A stretch of DNA of 64,000 bases from assembly GCA_019614645.1 (NCBI GenBank), contig JABWDB010000001.1:15851501-15915500 (forward strand), written 5' to 3'. The translations under genes were made by a program, and so were the position numbers. Positions 1 through 11,638 of this stretch are shown here, piece by piece. Under the pieces are notes generated by a model. The model was not told the DNA's origin and ran no database searches. It worked only from the letters and a program-made list of their open reading frames with translations. How positions within the stretch are numbered: the stretch's first letter is position 1; the number at the start of each line of letters is the position of its first letter. The stretch is from Stratiolaelaps scimitus (taxonomy: Eukaryota; Arthropoda; Arachnida; Mesostigmata; Laelapidae).

Positions 1-193
1 CCCGTATCTGTTCTCTAGTTTTTGAATACATATTTTCTGTAGCGCCTTTCACTTGCCACATTTAATATTTCCCTGTTCGAATAATACTGTTTAATGACTT
101 ATCATTGTATGTATTATAGCATTAATAATAGGGCATATCAAGAGAATTATTCCGCCTTCCGAATGGCGCACAGTCCGACCTACAACAAATAGC

Positions 194-499
194 GTGGGGA
201 TCGACAGTACCGAGTCTGGTTACACGACGACAAAGCAACACCTCACCACTCGCACTGTCGAAATTACGGCCTGGATAGAGGGGAACAATATTGAGCGATG
301 GCTTCAACCCCCATATTCTCCTAATTTAAGCCCATGTGATTATGGTTGTTTCCATGCATTAAAAAGGGCAATAGGTGGGGTTCCGTATGCAAACGTCGAC
401 TTACTCACAATAGCAATAGGTAACGAAATTATAAATGGAATTACGAATGGTAAATATTTGGCTATCTCAAAACTCCCCGAGCGCTGGAATCGTGTGTAA
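194..499 (+). mobile_element. C-terminal fragment of a mariner-type transposase (dead copy)
   Basis: The frame of about 100 codons ends in a recognisable mariner/Tc1 transposase C-terminus. PPYSPNLSPCDYG (residues 39-51) matches the family's PYSPDLxPxDY motif, and the D at residue 49 corresponds to the third catalytic carboxylate of the DDD/DDE triad. Downstream, KRAIGG, an AIGNEI-like helix and KLPERW before the stop match the usual end of the protein. Before residue 20 the similarity fades and the first two catalytic aspartates are absent. The frame has no in-frame ATG at its start (it opens at GTG), so only the last quarter of a roughly 340-residue enzyme survives. I saw no terminal inverted repeat. 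An intact transposase would act in trans in the nucleus; this one cannot be active. The family call is firm at superfamily level; the mariner subfamily is not determined. Confidence 0.75.
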
Positions 500-683
500 A
501 TTAAGCCGAGGGTACCTCTAACTCATACCAAAATATATTGGTTCTTACTCATTTAGTTCAAAAGTTATTGGCATTTAAAGAGTTCGGATGATGTGCCCTA
601 ATAATAATAATTCAGTAAATAATAGCAATAGTGCATCTGAATGTAACACGAAGTAAAGGTGCCAAAATATCGCCAAATATGCC

Positions 684-741
684 ATTAAATATATATTATA
701 TTTAGTATATATATATGTATTAAATATAATATACATTTAAT
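684..741. repeat. AT-rich inverted repeat (hairpin)
   Basis: Arms 684-704 and 721-741 are reverse complements over 21 bases with one mismatch, separated by a 16-base loop of alternating TA. It lies about 190 bases after the mariner stop codon. Its all-A/T composition makes chance formation plausible. Confidence 0.45.
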
Positions 742-982
742 TTCCCCAAGGCAACGTAGCCAACATCTATAAGGTGTTAACAACACTTTCCTTATGAAAA
801 TTCTTCCCTTCATTGTGTGGTCATTTCTAATCTTAGATTAATTTATGCAGAATGTGTTTTCACATTGCGGGTCGCGGTAACAAATTAATTAGAAGAATAA
901 CAAATGTGTGATAACGCTCATTGACTAAGTCTGCCATGCCTATATTTACCTCGCTAGTGAAATAACGTAAAATTACACTCAC

Positions 983-1110
983 TATGTCCCAGGGAATAAT
1001 CGTCAAATAACGAGTCTCTACGGTTATCCCCGAGTCGTCCTTCAACATCTTAATGTATCTGTTAGCAACTGTCTCGGTCAGGTCCCAGACTACGCGGGAT
1101 CTCATCTTTA
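983..1110 (-). CDS. Candidate internal coding exon, unassigned
   Basis: On the minus strand a pyrimidine-containing tract ending in TTTTCAG lies just before 1110, and ATA|GTGAGTG follows at 983/982, so both splice consensus signals flank an open frame of about 41 codons. The encoded peptide starts MRSRVVWDLTET and ends TRYLTIIPWDI, with a plausible mix of charged and hydrophobic residues. The frame also reads on through the donor to 860, so the splice site is not forced by a stop. No family was recognised. It could equally be a chance frame. Confidence 0.2.
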
Positions 1111-3237
1111 CTGAAAACTCCTTAAAAAGGGGTAATATTGCATATTAGTAAATAAACGAGGAACTGGGCAAAACACAACATGTGCGCAAATAATAATTCT
1201 ATCCCAAGGTTCGATCAAGATAAGATCACTGCGCCGCATATTGACTGGTTGACTGACATTTTGAATAGCTGAACATCGCCGCAGTACAGCTATGGTAAGG
1301 ATGTTCTGAATGTATTTATGAACATCTTCCCACAGTACCCTGCTGCAGAGCCACTTTCCTAACGCATATCCGAATTATTTTATAAGAAAATAGCCTCTAA
1401 TTACCATTTTGTTGACGCTGAGCTCCCCACAAGAAGCGATCTCCATCAACATCTGGACATGTAGCACTTCATTAGCGTCCTCTGTAATGCACATCGGAGA
1501 ATATCGTCTCATATGGCTCGCACAATTGCACAAAAAACCAAATGAGCTCTTGCCACGTAGAGCGATAATAGCACGCCTGGTGCACGACGCCGACTAATGT
1601 GATTCTTTAATGTGATCCGGCGTCTCGGCTTAACCTACGCGTATGTTAGGGAAAGCGTTCTCCTCCCGTTTGTGTGTATGAGAATCTGGGAGACTGAGAT
1701 TCTATATAGTACCCTTTTTAACACGTGCTGGAATATTTACCGATGAATCGAGAATATCCTTGTGCGCAGCGAGAAGCAAAAAGAATAAATACGTACGATT
1801 ATTGGTGGGTGGTTCCAGTAAGATATCATCATCGGCGTCGCTGCAATTAACGGGACGTGCTTATTCGTTTGTAGACTTCAAAAAGGTTGCCTTTGCGTGC
1901 GACGCATAATGAAAATACAGCAAATTATGTTGGGATAACCATACACCAAACAAACTGTGGAACTAGTCAAGCTAACCGTAGTACCCCAACGAGTATTAAA
2001 TTTTCCAGCTTTTCCGGACAATTTGTAGTTGTCCTCATTTGCTACCTTATAATTATCATAGAGGAGAAATTTGCTCCAAAGGAAAACGCTTGTGGCTCAC
2101 TCTAAACATTCGAGTGGTAGTCACGAGCATTTGTTACACATTCAGCTATCTTCGCTGTCATATGTCGTCAATCAGTCAAACTAAGCCGGATTAACCTGTA
2201 TCTGTGAGGGGGGCAACGAATGAAACTCCAATCATCATTTACTCCTATAACCGATCTAACACGGGTTCAAATTTTCAGTGTTGATATTGTTACTATCTAC
2301 ATTTAAATATTACACATTATAGTGCTAGTAAGAGCTATGGAAACGATTTAGGCAGCAACCGGCTTAGTAGTCTATATCAAATTGAAGAATGATTTTTTTC
2401 ACATTACCTGCTCCTCACAGGTGCGAAAACCAATAGAAGGCAACAGCACACTTTCCAAACGGAGAACTTCGCCGAAGATGACCACATCGTCCGCAGAAAT
2501 AAGCACTATGATCGAGTCAGCAGTCTTATTTACCATAAACGTCATATCAGGCCGAAAGCCGATTTAGTTGTGTCAAAATAATGTACACTGGTCGCATTGG
2601 CTTCCCGACGTCACACTAAATAGTCATGACATATTTACATCGGCAGTAGCTCTAACATAAATGCAGTCTAATGCAAGAATAATATGACAGATGTTACAAA
2701 CGTGACCGATTACCTCCAGACACATCTGGGACTTTGTTTACCGTGAAACGCATATCGGCCGAGGCGTATGATCCGCCGGAAGTAGATTTCGACCCGGCGA
2801 AATCGAAGTTGTCGGAACAACGAACAACGCTGTTGTCAACCTATTGAGAGAAGTATGAGTGCAAAAAGTGCGTTAACATGTTCCTTACGCCATAGTTCAG
2901 GTTAGGGGTTAACGCCTATGCTATTGCGCCTTACGTGTTCGTAGGTGCTCCGGTGCGTAGTGGCCTTTTGCCAGTTCGGAGAGATAAGTTCCGCTGTACG
3001 GCAGAACCTTTCTGAACAACGGGGTTGTTATTATGGAAACACGATATCATGTGTATCAATACTATACTCGTTATTTGGCACAACAAACAATTGCATGACC
3101 GCGCATTTATGGACAGAATGCTTGATCAAGTTCTACTGTCCAGCTAAAAAAATCCATGTGGTGCAGCCTGCATTGTTCGGTGATCTTCTTCAGTGGAAAC
3201 CAATGAAGAAGGCAGGCTATCGCAAACGTGAAGAAAT

Positions 3238-4215
3238 TCAGGATATTGCCGGCGTACGCCGAAGTTCTAGCGTGCGCCGAAATATTAGCGAAAGAGTCAC
3301 ACATATCGCGAATCTCAATGATTTGTAAATACAATCCGGGATACGCTCAGGGGTCACCTCACTGCGTTTATTTGAGAGTTCCATGGGGTGACTGTTCATG
3401 ATCTCTGACGAGAAATCCGCGTCATTGACAACCAACAAATCGATCAGAGCTGGCGATGCGGACCTTGGGCCCATTTTCCTCTGTTGGATTTCGGATATGT
3501 CTGGCAGAAGAACTTCTTGATAATCTCAGCCTTCTCGTGGTACTCTATCGCGTGAGATCCATCGTCACGCGTATTGATACCAGGAAATTCTTGATCTATA
3601 TATATATATATATTTCGACACTTATTGCTTATGGATAACGTCGGGACCAATTTCCAGTTCGTTGCTTTGCTCACCAGCCTTTGTAGATTCCTCGCCTCAC
3701 TTTTCAATTGTGAAATTTGTCAAGTCTCTGGTAAACTGGGCCATAATGTGATCCATTTTGGTAGAGTTCATTTAAGTATTTGAGGAATGTGAAGGTCCCA
3801 AAGGAAGAGCGTGTATTCTCAAAGCTTTGCGTTCACACTGCCAACGCTAAGGCACTTGGAGAAGAATGTCTACCAGTCCGTGCTGTCTAGACTTGCTCTC
3901 ATCGACTCGTAGTCGCCCTTGTTGTTAGTCCTAAATTGGACAGGGACCGAATCGACTATGGTCTGGTTTTCCGCGGATTTTAATAGTGATTGCTTTATGG
4001 TCGGTGTTTATGGAAGGAGGAGGCAATTCCAGTGCATTTTCAATTGAGTCGTCGTCACACAGAATATTATCAAGAATATTTTCGAGGGCTGTGTCGTTGT
4101 TGTCGTTCGTGTGGACGCGTGTGGTGTCCACTACGAACTGTACAAAACCACAGGCATTGCAGAAATTGAGGGAGAGAAATTGTTTAGGGTCGTTTTCCCA
4201 TTCAAAGTCAGTGGC
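3238..4215 (-). mobile_element. Degenerate LINE: endonuclease end, linker and reverse transcriptase start
   Basis: Read on the minus strand from 4215, an open frame gives FEWENDPKQF, NACGFVQFVVDTTRVH, ENILDNILCDDDSI and NTDHKAITIKI. This is the end of an APE-type endonuclease with its (S/T)DH motif, as in CR1/Jockey-like LINEs. After a stop and frame change at about 3925, KGDYESMRASLDSTDW matches the linker after the endonuclease. Further on, about 3707-3444 gives EKAEIIKKFFCQTYP. From 3474, a third frame gives VTPERIPDCIYKSLRFAI then LSLIFRRTLELRRTPA, which matches the reverse transcriptase N-terminal block (GPDxIPxxxLK ... PLxxIFxxSLxxGxxP). At least two frame changes and several stops (TGA, TAG) show an inactive copy. 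A TA microsatellite (3596-3613) interrupts the linker. Downstream of 3238 the similarity is lost. CR1-like is my best clade guess; the LINE call itself is firm. Confidence 0.75.
3596..3613. repeat. (TA)n microsatellite inside the LINE remnant
   Basis: Alternating T and A for about 18 bases. On the minus strand it is read as an I-Y run within the LINE linker frame, so it arose or grew after the element inserted. Confidence 0.8.
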
Positions 4216-5002
4216 TCATTCTTGGGTTCGGGGCCAGATCATTGATGTCCGATCTATTCCCGGTGGATTTAGACCATTCTGACATTTGCACGTTCAGCGT
4301 GGCACGCACTGTCAAGCTCACTGATATGTAATAGTTGACGAATACATACAAAACAGATTTTCTGTCAGCACACCTCACAACAGACGTGAGCTATATTTTT
4401 GTAATTTAGTCTCTCGTATTGTAACTTCCATAATGATTTTTGTGACAATCATTGACGACAGTATAATGAATGACTGTCAAGATAATGGTTTTTGTACTAT
4501 CAGTACTACAATTGTAGCTATTTGTCGAATTAAAGTTCTGGCGGGCTAAACAGAATAGACCTGTTTCTAAATTATATCATTAATATGTTATAATACATAA
4601 ATATACTGACAAGATGTAACTGTTTAAGCTATATAACTCTTTGCAAATGATGTAACTATATAATAAACATATTAATTTCATAATTAGAATTTTCACGATT
4701 TGGTGTCTATGATTCAAGTTATACGCAATAGGCCGCAAGGCCTGCGATATGATAACAAATCCTGAAGATTGACTTCTTCTGCCTTTCAGCAAGAAGTACG
4801 TCTTGTTGTAGGCGGTCACGCTCAATATAGGTATTAGTATTATGTAAGTATTTACAAATATATCGTAACGTTCAACGCAACGCTCTTGTACGTTCGCGCA
4901 AATCCAGCTATACAGCAGACATTTAGACACAGTTCTGATGAAGCTGAGAAGCAGCTAGACACAATATTGAACAGATTCGGTCAAAATCGAGTGTCTACTC
5001 AC
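4216..5002. other. AT-rich non-coding stretch
   Basis: No recognised gene. A minus-strand frame (4580-4930, about 116 codons, opening without ATG) has hydrophobic stretches but no identifiable family. A short imperfect inverted repeat lies at 4443-4453 and 4469-4479 (TGACAATCATT against AATGACTGTCA, one mismatch). Confidence 0.5.
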
Positions 5003-5128
5003 TTGGAAGATGTGCGCTAACATTGTCGAGCGTGCGTCCATCGCAGCGGTGAGAAACACATTACGTTTGCCGATCATTGCTTGCGTTTGCCATTGTTCAG
5101 CCCTTTCATCTTTCTCACGTGCTCGGAT
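5003..5128 (-). CDS. Candidate internal coding exon, unassigned
   Basis: On the minus strand a long CT tract (complement of 5153-5175) followed by TTTCATAGTAG resembles a 3' splice site ending at 5129. A 5' splice site CCAA|GTGAGTAG lies at 5003/5002. The 126 bases between are exactly 42 codons without a stop and in phase 0 at both ends. The peptide is charged and helix-like: it opens IRAREKDERAEQW and ends STMLAHIFQ. By hand count 14 of 42 codons begin with G, against about 7 and 11 at the second and third positions, a mild coding-type bias. No family was recognised. The CT tract may be only a microsatellite that mimics an acceptor. Confidence 0.25.
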
Positions 5129-5152
5129 CTACTATGAAACTAGTATATCAAT

Positions 5153-5175
5153 AGAGAGAGAGAGAGAGGGAGGGA
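5153..5175. repeat. (AG)n microsatellite
   Basis: Eight AG units followed by a short GGGA-rich tail; on the minus strand it forms a CT tract that may act as a polypyrimidine tract for the adjacent exon candidate. Confidence 0.85.
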
Positions 5176-5179
5176 GTCG

Positions 5180-8100
5180 TATTCACGTGAGGAAAATCTC
5201 TACGGGACCAACGGCGATGTGCCGTGTGCTAACACAACAGTGAGAATATAACACTATAGCAATGGAAGCCAAACGATTGTACGATCGTGCGTAACCAGCC
5301 GTTGATATATACGGCATGATTCCCCTGGGTGTGTTCCGATCTCTGCCATGTGTGTGCTCACCTAGGGCTGTTCGCTCCAAGGAAGGTCGTTTGGCAAGGC
5401 AACAAGATCGACAGGTACGTCGACTAGCTCTGCGTCCTCGGACAACCGAGCCCTTAACAAGCTTTCGAGAGGGTCATCCATCCTCTTCGACTTTGTTCAG
5501 CTCGACAATCGCCTGCTGGACCATCTGCTGTGGTCTTTGTTGCATTTGGCAGAACTGCTCACTGTTTCAACAAAGCATGATAGATGATCAATTATAATGT
5601 ACTAGAGTGAAACAGCTGTATGTACATCACTGCTGACGATGTTGTATATACAGGTGTTCCACGTTAGTCAATTAATTCAGCGACTTAAAAAATAGAGCTT
5701 ATTTAGCTTAGAGAGCAAATTTGAAAACCGAACAAATCGCATCAGGGCGAAAGTTGACAGAAACACAGTGGCAAATACCTGTAAGTAGAACAATCAGTGA
5801 TTCAAATTAGTTGTCAATATTAAAGTCAGCCCTTTCTTGGGATAGAGAAGTAATACCTTTAACAAGATTGTTCCAAACTATCAAATTGCCTCATCAGCCC
5901 CCATCAACGGCTATGCATGCATAGAAACCTTTAATATTATACGGTAGTGAGGTGTTCATACAATCCACGTCCCCGCTTGATGAATTGTCTCAGTGGTTCA
6001 CGGGCGGCCGTTAGAGCAATGCTACTAAGTGCTATGGTTGCTATCTGGAAGACTGCCTTTTTAGAACAATGCACTTTATTACGGTACTTGTCACCACTAC
6101 ATGTTCATATAGCTTCGATCACTTAAAGCCAACTATAACAATATCAATTGCCAATGCGATGATGTCAATAAAATAAACAAGGAAGTATTGCACTATTATT
6201 GAGCGAGGTAGCACAATTGTGCTTATATTTATTCTGTGCCGCAGTGAATTTCACGATCCCAGCTGGAACTCCTTAGTGACTCTTTCAAGTTCCCTCTTCA
6301 TTGAGTAAGCATGAGTAGGTAATATATATCTCTTTTTATCTAAGTGAATTTTCTGGGCAGATTCTCAACCAACATTGAACATCCACGTTATTGCTTTCCT
6401 TGCCATCTCCTCGTATCTGTAATATGTTGAATTTTTCCTCCAAGCCGTTAGATGTAATAACAATGCTGAGAGCCCGCCTCATATCAGGAACATATACATA
6501 CATTAAATATTAAGCTGGTTGCTTCGCTGATTTGTGCTGACAGCGTATATTATGTCTGTGTGGCCGGAATGTATTATATTTGCGCTTTATCTTAAATATT
6601 ATCTCTCCGTAAGCTTTTATAGGGCGGAGACCTCAAACCGTTTACTAGCAGACCGTACCAATGATGAAAAATGTATCTAACACTGCCGTGATACACAAAT
6701 ATGAGAGAATCAAGTATTCAATCTAATTCTGTAGTTCGACAACGTTTTGTTAGTTTGGTCTATCTGGACGTCACAATGAAAATGTGCTATATGTCCGATT
6801 TTTCCATTAGGGAAACTGTTCACCGCTTCGTTTAACGAACATGTTGTTATTTTCACTTCAAGCTCAGCATCAATCATTCGGTCCACGAATCAACTCGTTC
6901 GCGGCACCCGAGTTTGACACATAAATATCGGCGGCTAAAACGTACCCATATTCCTGTTGAATTGTAGATGTCGTCGTTGCATGACGCCGTTCCACTTATA
7001 CTTCTAAGTGTAACGCGGCGTCAAAACACAGTTTCACGTGCAAATACTAGAAGAGATGAGAGAGTTTGCAGATGTTAGAGGAATGACTGATCTCATCGAA
7101 TGAGAGCCTCAAAGACAGCAGCATCAGCACGAATGGTCGATGACGTCGGAGATTGTCGAGCATTTCAGATATCTAAGGGGGATCTTGCCGACCTAAATGC
7201 ACACATTTGGTTGATTCTTAAGTCAGACCCATGCCGTAGAAACAGACTACATATTTCTTAAGGAGTGGCTAACGAATGCCCATTTTGTATTGGGTTGATG
7301 CATAAGTGTATATCGAAAATCGAGCAAATCTCAAACCCAAAATATCTGACAAAGAAGCAATTGTAATCAACTATAATAAATATGTTCCATTCTGTTCAAT
7401 GGTTTTCAGCCATCTCTCCCACGAGCTTCATTACACCACATATACGTTTTTGTGAGTTCACAACGCGTTATTTTTGTCATCTTAGCGGTAAAAAAGTGAA
7501 ATAAATAAAAAAACACGCATTTTCTTCCATGTTGAAAATACTATTTTACTCCGTACATGTCCACGAACCTCGATGAATATGATCTTAAAATGTCGGCACA
7601 TATGTCAGTTTTTGTTTGGCACATACCCGAGCGGAACGCCTACTGAGAATGGACCGCTACGAATCTATGCATCAACCCAATGTAGCGTGAGAAGAAATCT
7701 AAAATCCAGCTCGTATACTCGTTTTTTGAATAAAAGCCACTCTCGTTTGCCTATGTTGTCAGCAATGGATAGCCCTAACAAAATACACAAACTGCGTATT
7801 GAACACATTCGCGCAGATCATAGCGCTTTTTAGATCTTTGAGAGCAACGAAATTTCGACCGAACTTTAAATAATGCATATACCTTGCACTGCAACGCATT
7901 TGCAACAATTCCCAAGTTAACCTGTTATTTGTAGAAATCAGCGATCCAGAAAATAGTACGCTGCAAAATTCAGCTGTTATTGCTGTTGGCGAGGATTTCG
8001 TAACAACCAGATTTACATTTTGATCGCAGAAACAGCACCTTGATAGATTTTAGATCTCATTAGAGATCAGGGAAGCAGCAATCTAAACTACGAGTCCTGT

Positions 8101-9138
8101 TAGTTACAGCCCTCACAGCTGGCGTTGTTTACCATTGAATTCATGCCTGTTACTTCGTAGTTAATTCGCAATCGCCGATTGTGAGGTTATTTCCATCTGG
8201 CCATCTATGTCATGCGTGAGGTTCGTTATTCCTTCGAAGGGAAGTAGGCCACTACAGATCAAACAAGGAGCATCTTATTAGAGTGAATTGCGTGGATAGC
8301 CTGTCTCCCGCATAGCCTCACAAAGCGTGGGTCTATTACGCTACCACCTGTTCCGCAGCTAAAACGGTTAGTCCCGCTGTAAGGCGTTTCAGGCCTCAGC
8401 CTGGAGGTGATTTCTGAGCGATCTAGCAAAGAACTATAGCAGAGCTAGTCAGATTTTCTATGTATAGATGGCGTGCTTGCCATGTCTCTCCACCGGGGCG
8501 CTTAACGGGCGTTCGTCCGCTCCTGGAAATTTCGCGATGAGATCTCCCAAAATAGGACGTCCAGACCGGTACTAGAATGTGAAGGAACAGTTGTTATTGT
8601 CGAAGAATTTTTGCTGCGTGCCGGCGCTAAACACGACGTATAATTGGATACTTACGAAGACATATTTGTTTCTATTGAGTGATCTACGGCAAGTAATAGA
8701 CTTCTGACGGGCTGCACAAATTGTAATGTGTTTGTAAATCCCAAATCGCAATTGATTCCATTTCGCAATTGCCCCACGCGCACTGTTCCATGTTTTATCT
8801 CATTTCGACATGGACATCGACGATGGATCTTTTTCAACGAATTCAGCCGTAATTCATTTTAAACAAATCTTATATTCATATATATATATATATATAAACG
8901 TAGTGTTGCCTCTGAACAGAATCATCATTTCGAGTTTTGCCCTGCGTTTGAAAAAGTGAAGTCGAGTGTTCACGTTTTTAGCAGGCACGTGCCCGTTCAC
9001 TTACGAATGCTCTTTGGTGTACGTGCGCACATTTCTATTTACGGAAGACCAGAAACGTCACTATATTGGAAGACCATCCAAGCGTACTCGCTTTGGAAGT
9101 GCACTTAGTTCATGTGAATGAAGCATGAAGTTAATGTC
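5180..9138. other. Long non-coding stretch, nothing recognised
   Basis: About 4 kb with very few open frames. From 5600 to 7570 no frame of 60 codons exists on either strand. The frames at 7573-7833 and 8652-8837 (minus) show no recognisable motif. A (TA)n run lies at 8877-8896. Confidence 0.6.
8877..8896. repeat. (TA)n microsatellite
   Basis: About 20 bases of alternating TA. Confidence 0.85.
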
Positions 9139-9312
9139 AAGCCCCCGGTGGCCTCGTGGTGCATTCACGTCTGTCTGGCAATCAGAGGATATACGTAGGT
9201 GTACGGGTTCGATCTCCATCGTTGCACATTTGCATCTGGGTTGTCCGTCTTATGAAGCAATGCCGAAAGCAGTTGTACCGTGAACGCTAAATATGGCTGA
9301 GAGTGAGGACGC
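9139..9312 (+). mobile_element. tRNA-derived SINE, copy 1
   Basis: A tRNA-like head with a box A-like segment (GTGGCCTCGTGGTGCATT, 9147-9164) and a clear RNA polymerase III box B (GGGTTCGATCTCC, 9205-9217) precedes a non-tRNA body with TATGAAGCAATG and TACCGTG. The same body with the same box B occurs at 52219-52350, which identifies it as a dispersed repeat rather than a tRNA gene. Compared with copy 2, this copy keeps about 30-40 extra bases between box A and box B. The 3' end is uncertain: similarity ends near 9312, before an A-rich GCAAAAATTT. Transcription by polymerase III and mobilisation by a partner LINE are inferred from SINE biology. Confidence 0.65.
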
Positions 9313-9636
9313 AAAAATTTACTAGCGAAAAGCTAGTATATATAGACAATGCAGCATCCATGTGATAACATGTGTTGTTCCATGAATCTCCGTGGGCCCT
9401 TCCTCTCTGCTTGTGGTAATCAATGAAAGGTTTGAGAATCGCTTGTGACGTAGCATCCTATAATTAATACGAAATAAGTCAACTTCCCTTTAGTAGTGTC
9501 GACCTCAATATTGTATTTCTTTTGTGTTTTACCACAATCTGTTTACCCTCAGTTACCTTACTTCTCTATTGTCTGGCTTGCTGCTTAGCTACTACGAGCT
9601 AGCTGTACAATTACTGTTGTGTTCTCAATATTGTCC

Positions 9637-9795
9637 ATGCTGCCGGTGTTGTTGTATCTGTGCAGTGCTTACTGTGTAAGATGCATGTGGTGGGTGTTTG
9701 TTGGCGTGCACGCCGATATGGACGGCGCTGTCGGTTGGCGGTACGGCAGTCCCGGAACATCGCTCACCTGTCTCTTCTCAGCCGTAAGCCGGCAG
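9637..9795 (+). CDS. Candidate first coding exon with signal-peptide-like N-terminus
   Basis: An ATG at 9637 opens a frame of 53 codons starting MLPVLLYLCSAYC, a short hydrophobic stretch like a signal peptide. It ends exactly in phase 0 at a textbook 5' splice site, CGGCAG|GTAAGT (9795/9796). The rest is tryptophan- and glycine-rich (MWWVFVGVHADMDG) and matches nothing I know. About four AG|GTRAGT sites are expected by chance in 64 kb on two strands, so the coincidence is modest. Confidence 0.15.
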
Positions 9796-11638
9796 GTAAG
9801 TAACAGTTCTTGGGCCTGACTGAACTATCAGGGCCGACACAGCTGTGGCAAGGTACACGGTCGGGATCCTAACTAGGGCTAGCGCACAGGCTGCAGGGGC
9901 ACTGCGCCTCTGACCGACCAAGCCCTGCCGACGGCGTGAGTTTGCTCGACGAACTGCTGCGCATACAGACGCGTAGCACCTGCGCGACGGCGGCAGCAGT
10001 AGCAATAACAGTCCCAGCTATGTATATCGCGGCGCTCTACCATCGATTTGGCGGACTCTGCTGACACCGTCAGGGGAGTACGCCGAGCTGGCCAAGCGGA
10101 ATCACAGCAGATTCCCGCCAGCCAGCCAGCCAGCCAGCCAAGCGGTGGCTGGTTGAATGAGCAGTGAGGGGTGTCTGCGAATGCTCGTATATGTGGTCGT
10201 CGAGAGAGTCTTGCACGCCTTACCTTCTTGTCTCAACCGACAAACGAGAATGAACGAGAAGATGACAGCTAACCCAGCCCAGGTTGGTTCGGTTAAACCA
10301 GAGTACCAGTGGCATAGCAAATGCCACTGCTAGTTGGACGACAACGACGATGACGAGGCTAATAAATTGTCCCAAATCACACTGAGTCATTCGTACACAT
10401 AGGTCTCGCATACTCAACCCACGCAGGTGTGCTATAAGCAAAGAAAAGACACAGACCCAAAAGAAGGACCATTCCTGGATTGGACCTGGAGCCGTTTTAG
10501 CCATGGGACAGGGTTTCTCTGACGAGTGCGGTTCCGGGAAGTGTTCCTTTCCTCGTCATCCCCTTCCACTAGCCAAAGCCCCGGCGATGTTTCGCCAGAT
10601 CCCTGCTTTTTTGCTCTCACGTTGTTCCTTCGTGTTTGCTTACTGTGATTGTCTTCATGTGCATCCTGGCTCGGTTCTGCGCACTCTCATGAGTGTGAGC
10701 ATGGGCATTGATCTGTACGAGAGCGACGTCAATGAAAGATGCTAGTCGGACCTCAGCTGTACAGACGTAGACTATATACCATCACAGGAGCCCGCTGACG
10801 GCGGACGATGTTGATGCTCAGTCATTCTTGCACAGGTGATGCCAGACATAAGTACTTCGAGTGTCCAACCAATAGTTGCGGTTGCAGAAACCAGCCACCA
10901 AGCAACAGAACGAAATGAGAAGTGGAACGTTGAATGCAGACAAAGTTACAACGGGCAACATGAAGGAGCAGTAGACAAAAGGAGACCATGCCGAATAGCT
11001 AGACACAGGCCAACGAAAGAAACAATCGAAGAGAGTCGCCTCATTGCCTGAACATGGGAGGTGTAATCTGGTGATGATCTGCTTTAGTTCGCCATAGCTA
11101 TCTCTCGAATGAAGTACAGCGCACCGAACTTGTGTGGAGACATCACTGTAGCTGCATCGTATATGCCCCATTATGTTTATGCCATCTGTAGTTCACCTGT
11201 AACCCGTACTCGTGATAGCCGCACTCCTCTCGCGCGGTAGGAGGCTTTGTTCTGAGCAGTACTGCCCCTCACCGGGTGAGGAGTCATACTCGTATGACAA
11301 TATGCGACACTGGTAATATTGGTATTGAGCAATCAGTGACTGTGTATCAGTCAGAGGAATAAGTCGATTCAGTAACAGGCCAATAATGGGTTTCTTATTA
11401 CAATGGAGAAGTTTACGTTGGCTACCAATATATGTATAAGCATAGTACGTGAAACCATACGAATTCAAAATTTCTTCGCGAATTAGTGCGCGCTGGTCAA
11501 ACGGCTACGGAGCAAAATGCGAACACACGGCCACATTTCAACATTCACTTGCATGACATATACTATTCAAAATGAATCTGCAGGATGAACGTAAATCGCA
11601 TCAACAAACGGTAATAAACAGGTGTAGGACATAGTTCC
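9796..11638. other. GC-moderate non-coding stretch
   Basis: Many overlapping short frames on both strands (for example 10102-10320, 10220-10504 and 10818-11171 minus; 10503-10745 plus), none with recognisable motifs or a consistent phase. A (GCCA)6 run lies at 10117-10140. Confidence 0.55.
10117..10140. repeat. (GCCA)6 microsatellite
   Basis: Six perfect four-base units. Confidence 0.9.

Larger units (their letters stand above)
500..2944. other. Non-coding stretch, nothing recognised except a hairpin and one weak exon candidate
   Basis: Mixed-composition DNA without recognisable protein similarity. The frames present (1409-1597, 1887-2105, 2382-2567) are short and unremarkable. The segment just after the mariner stop is AT-rich and could still belong to the element's 3' end, but no terminal repeat is evident. 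Confidence 0.6.

Noticed and set aside
4580..4930. 116-codon hydrophobic minus-strand frame resembling a membrane protein
   Set aside because: AT-rich DNA yields hydrophobic translations; opens at GTG with no ATG, no splice-site support, no family match.
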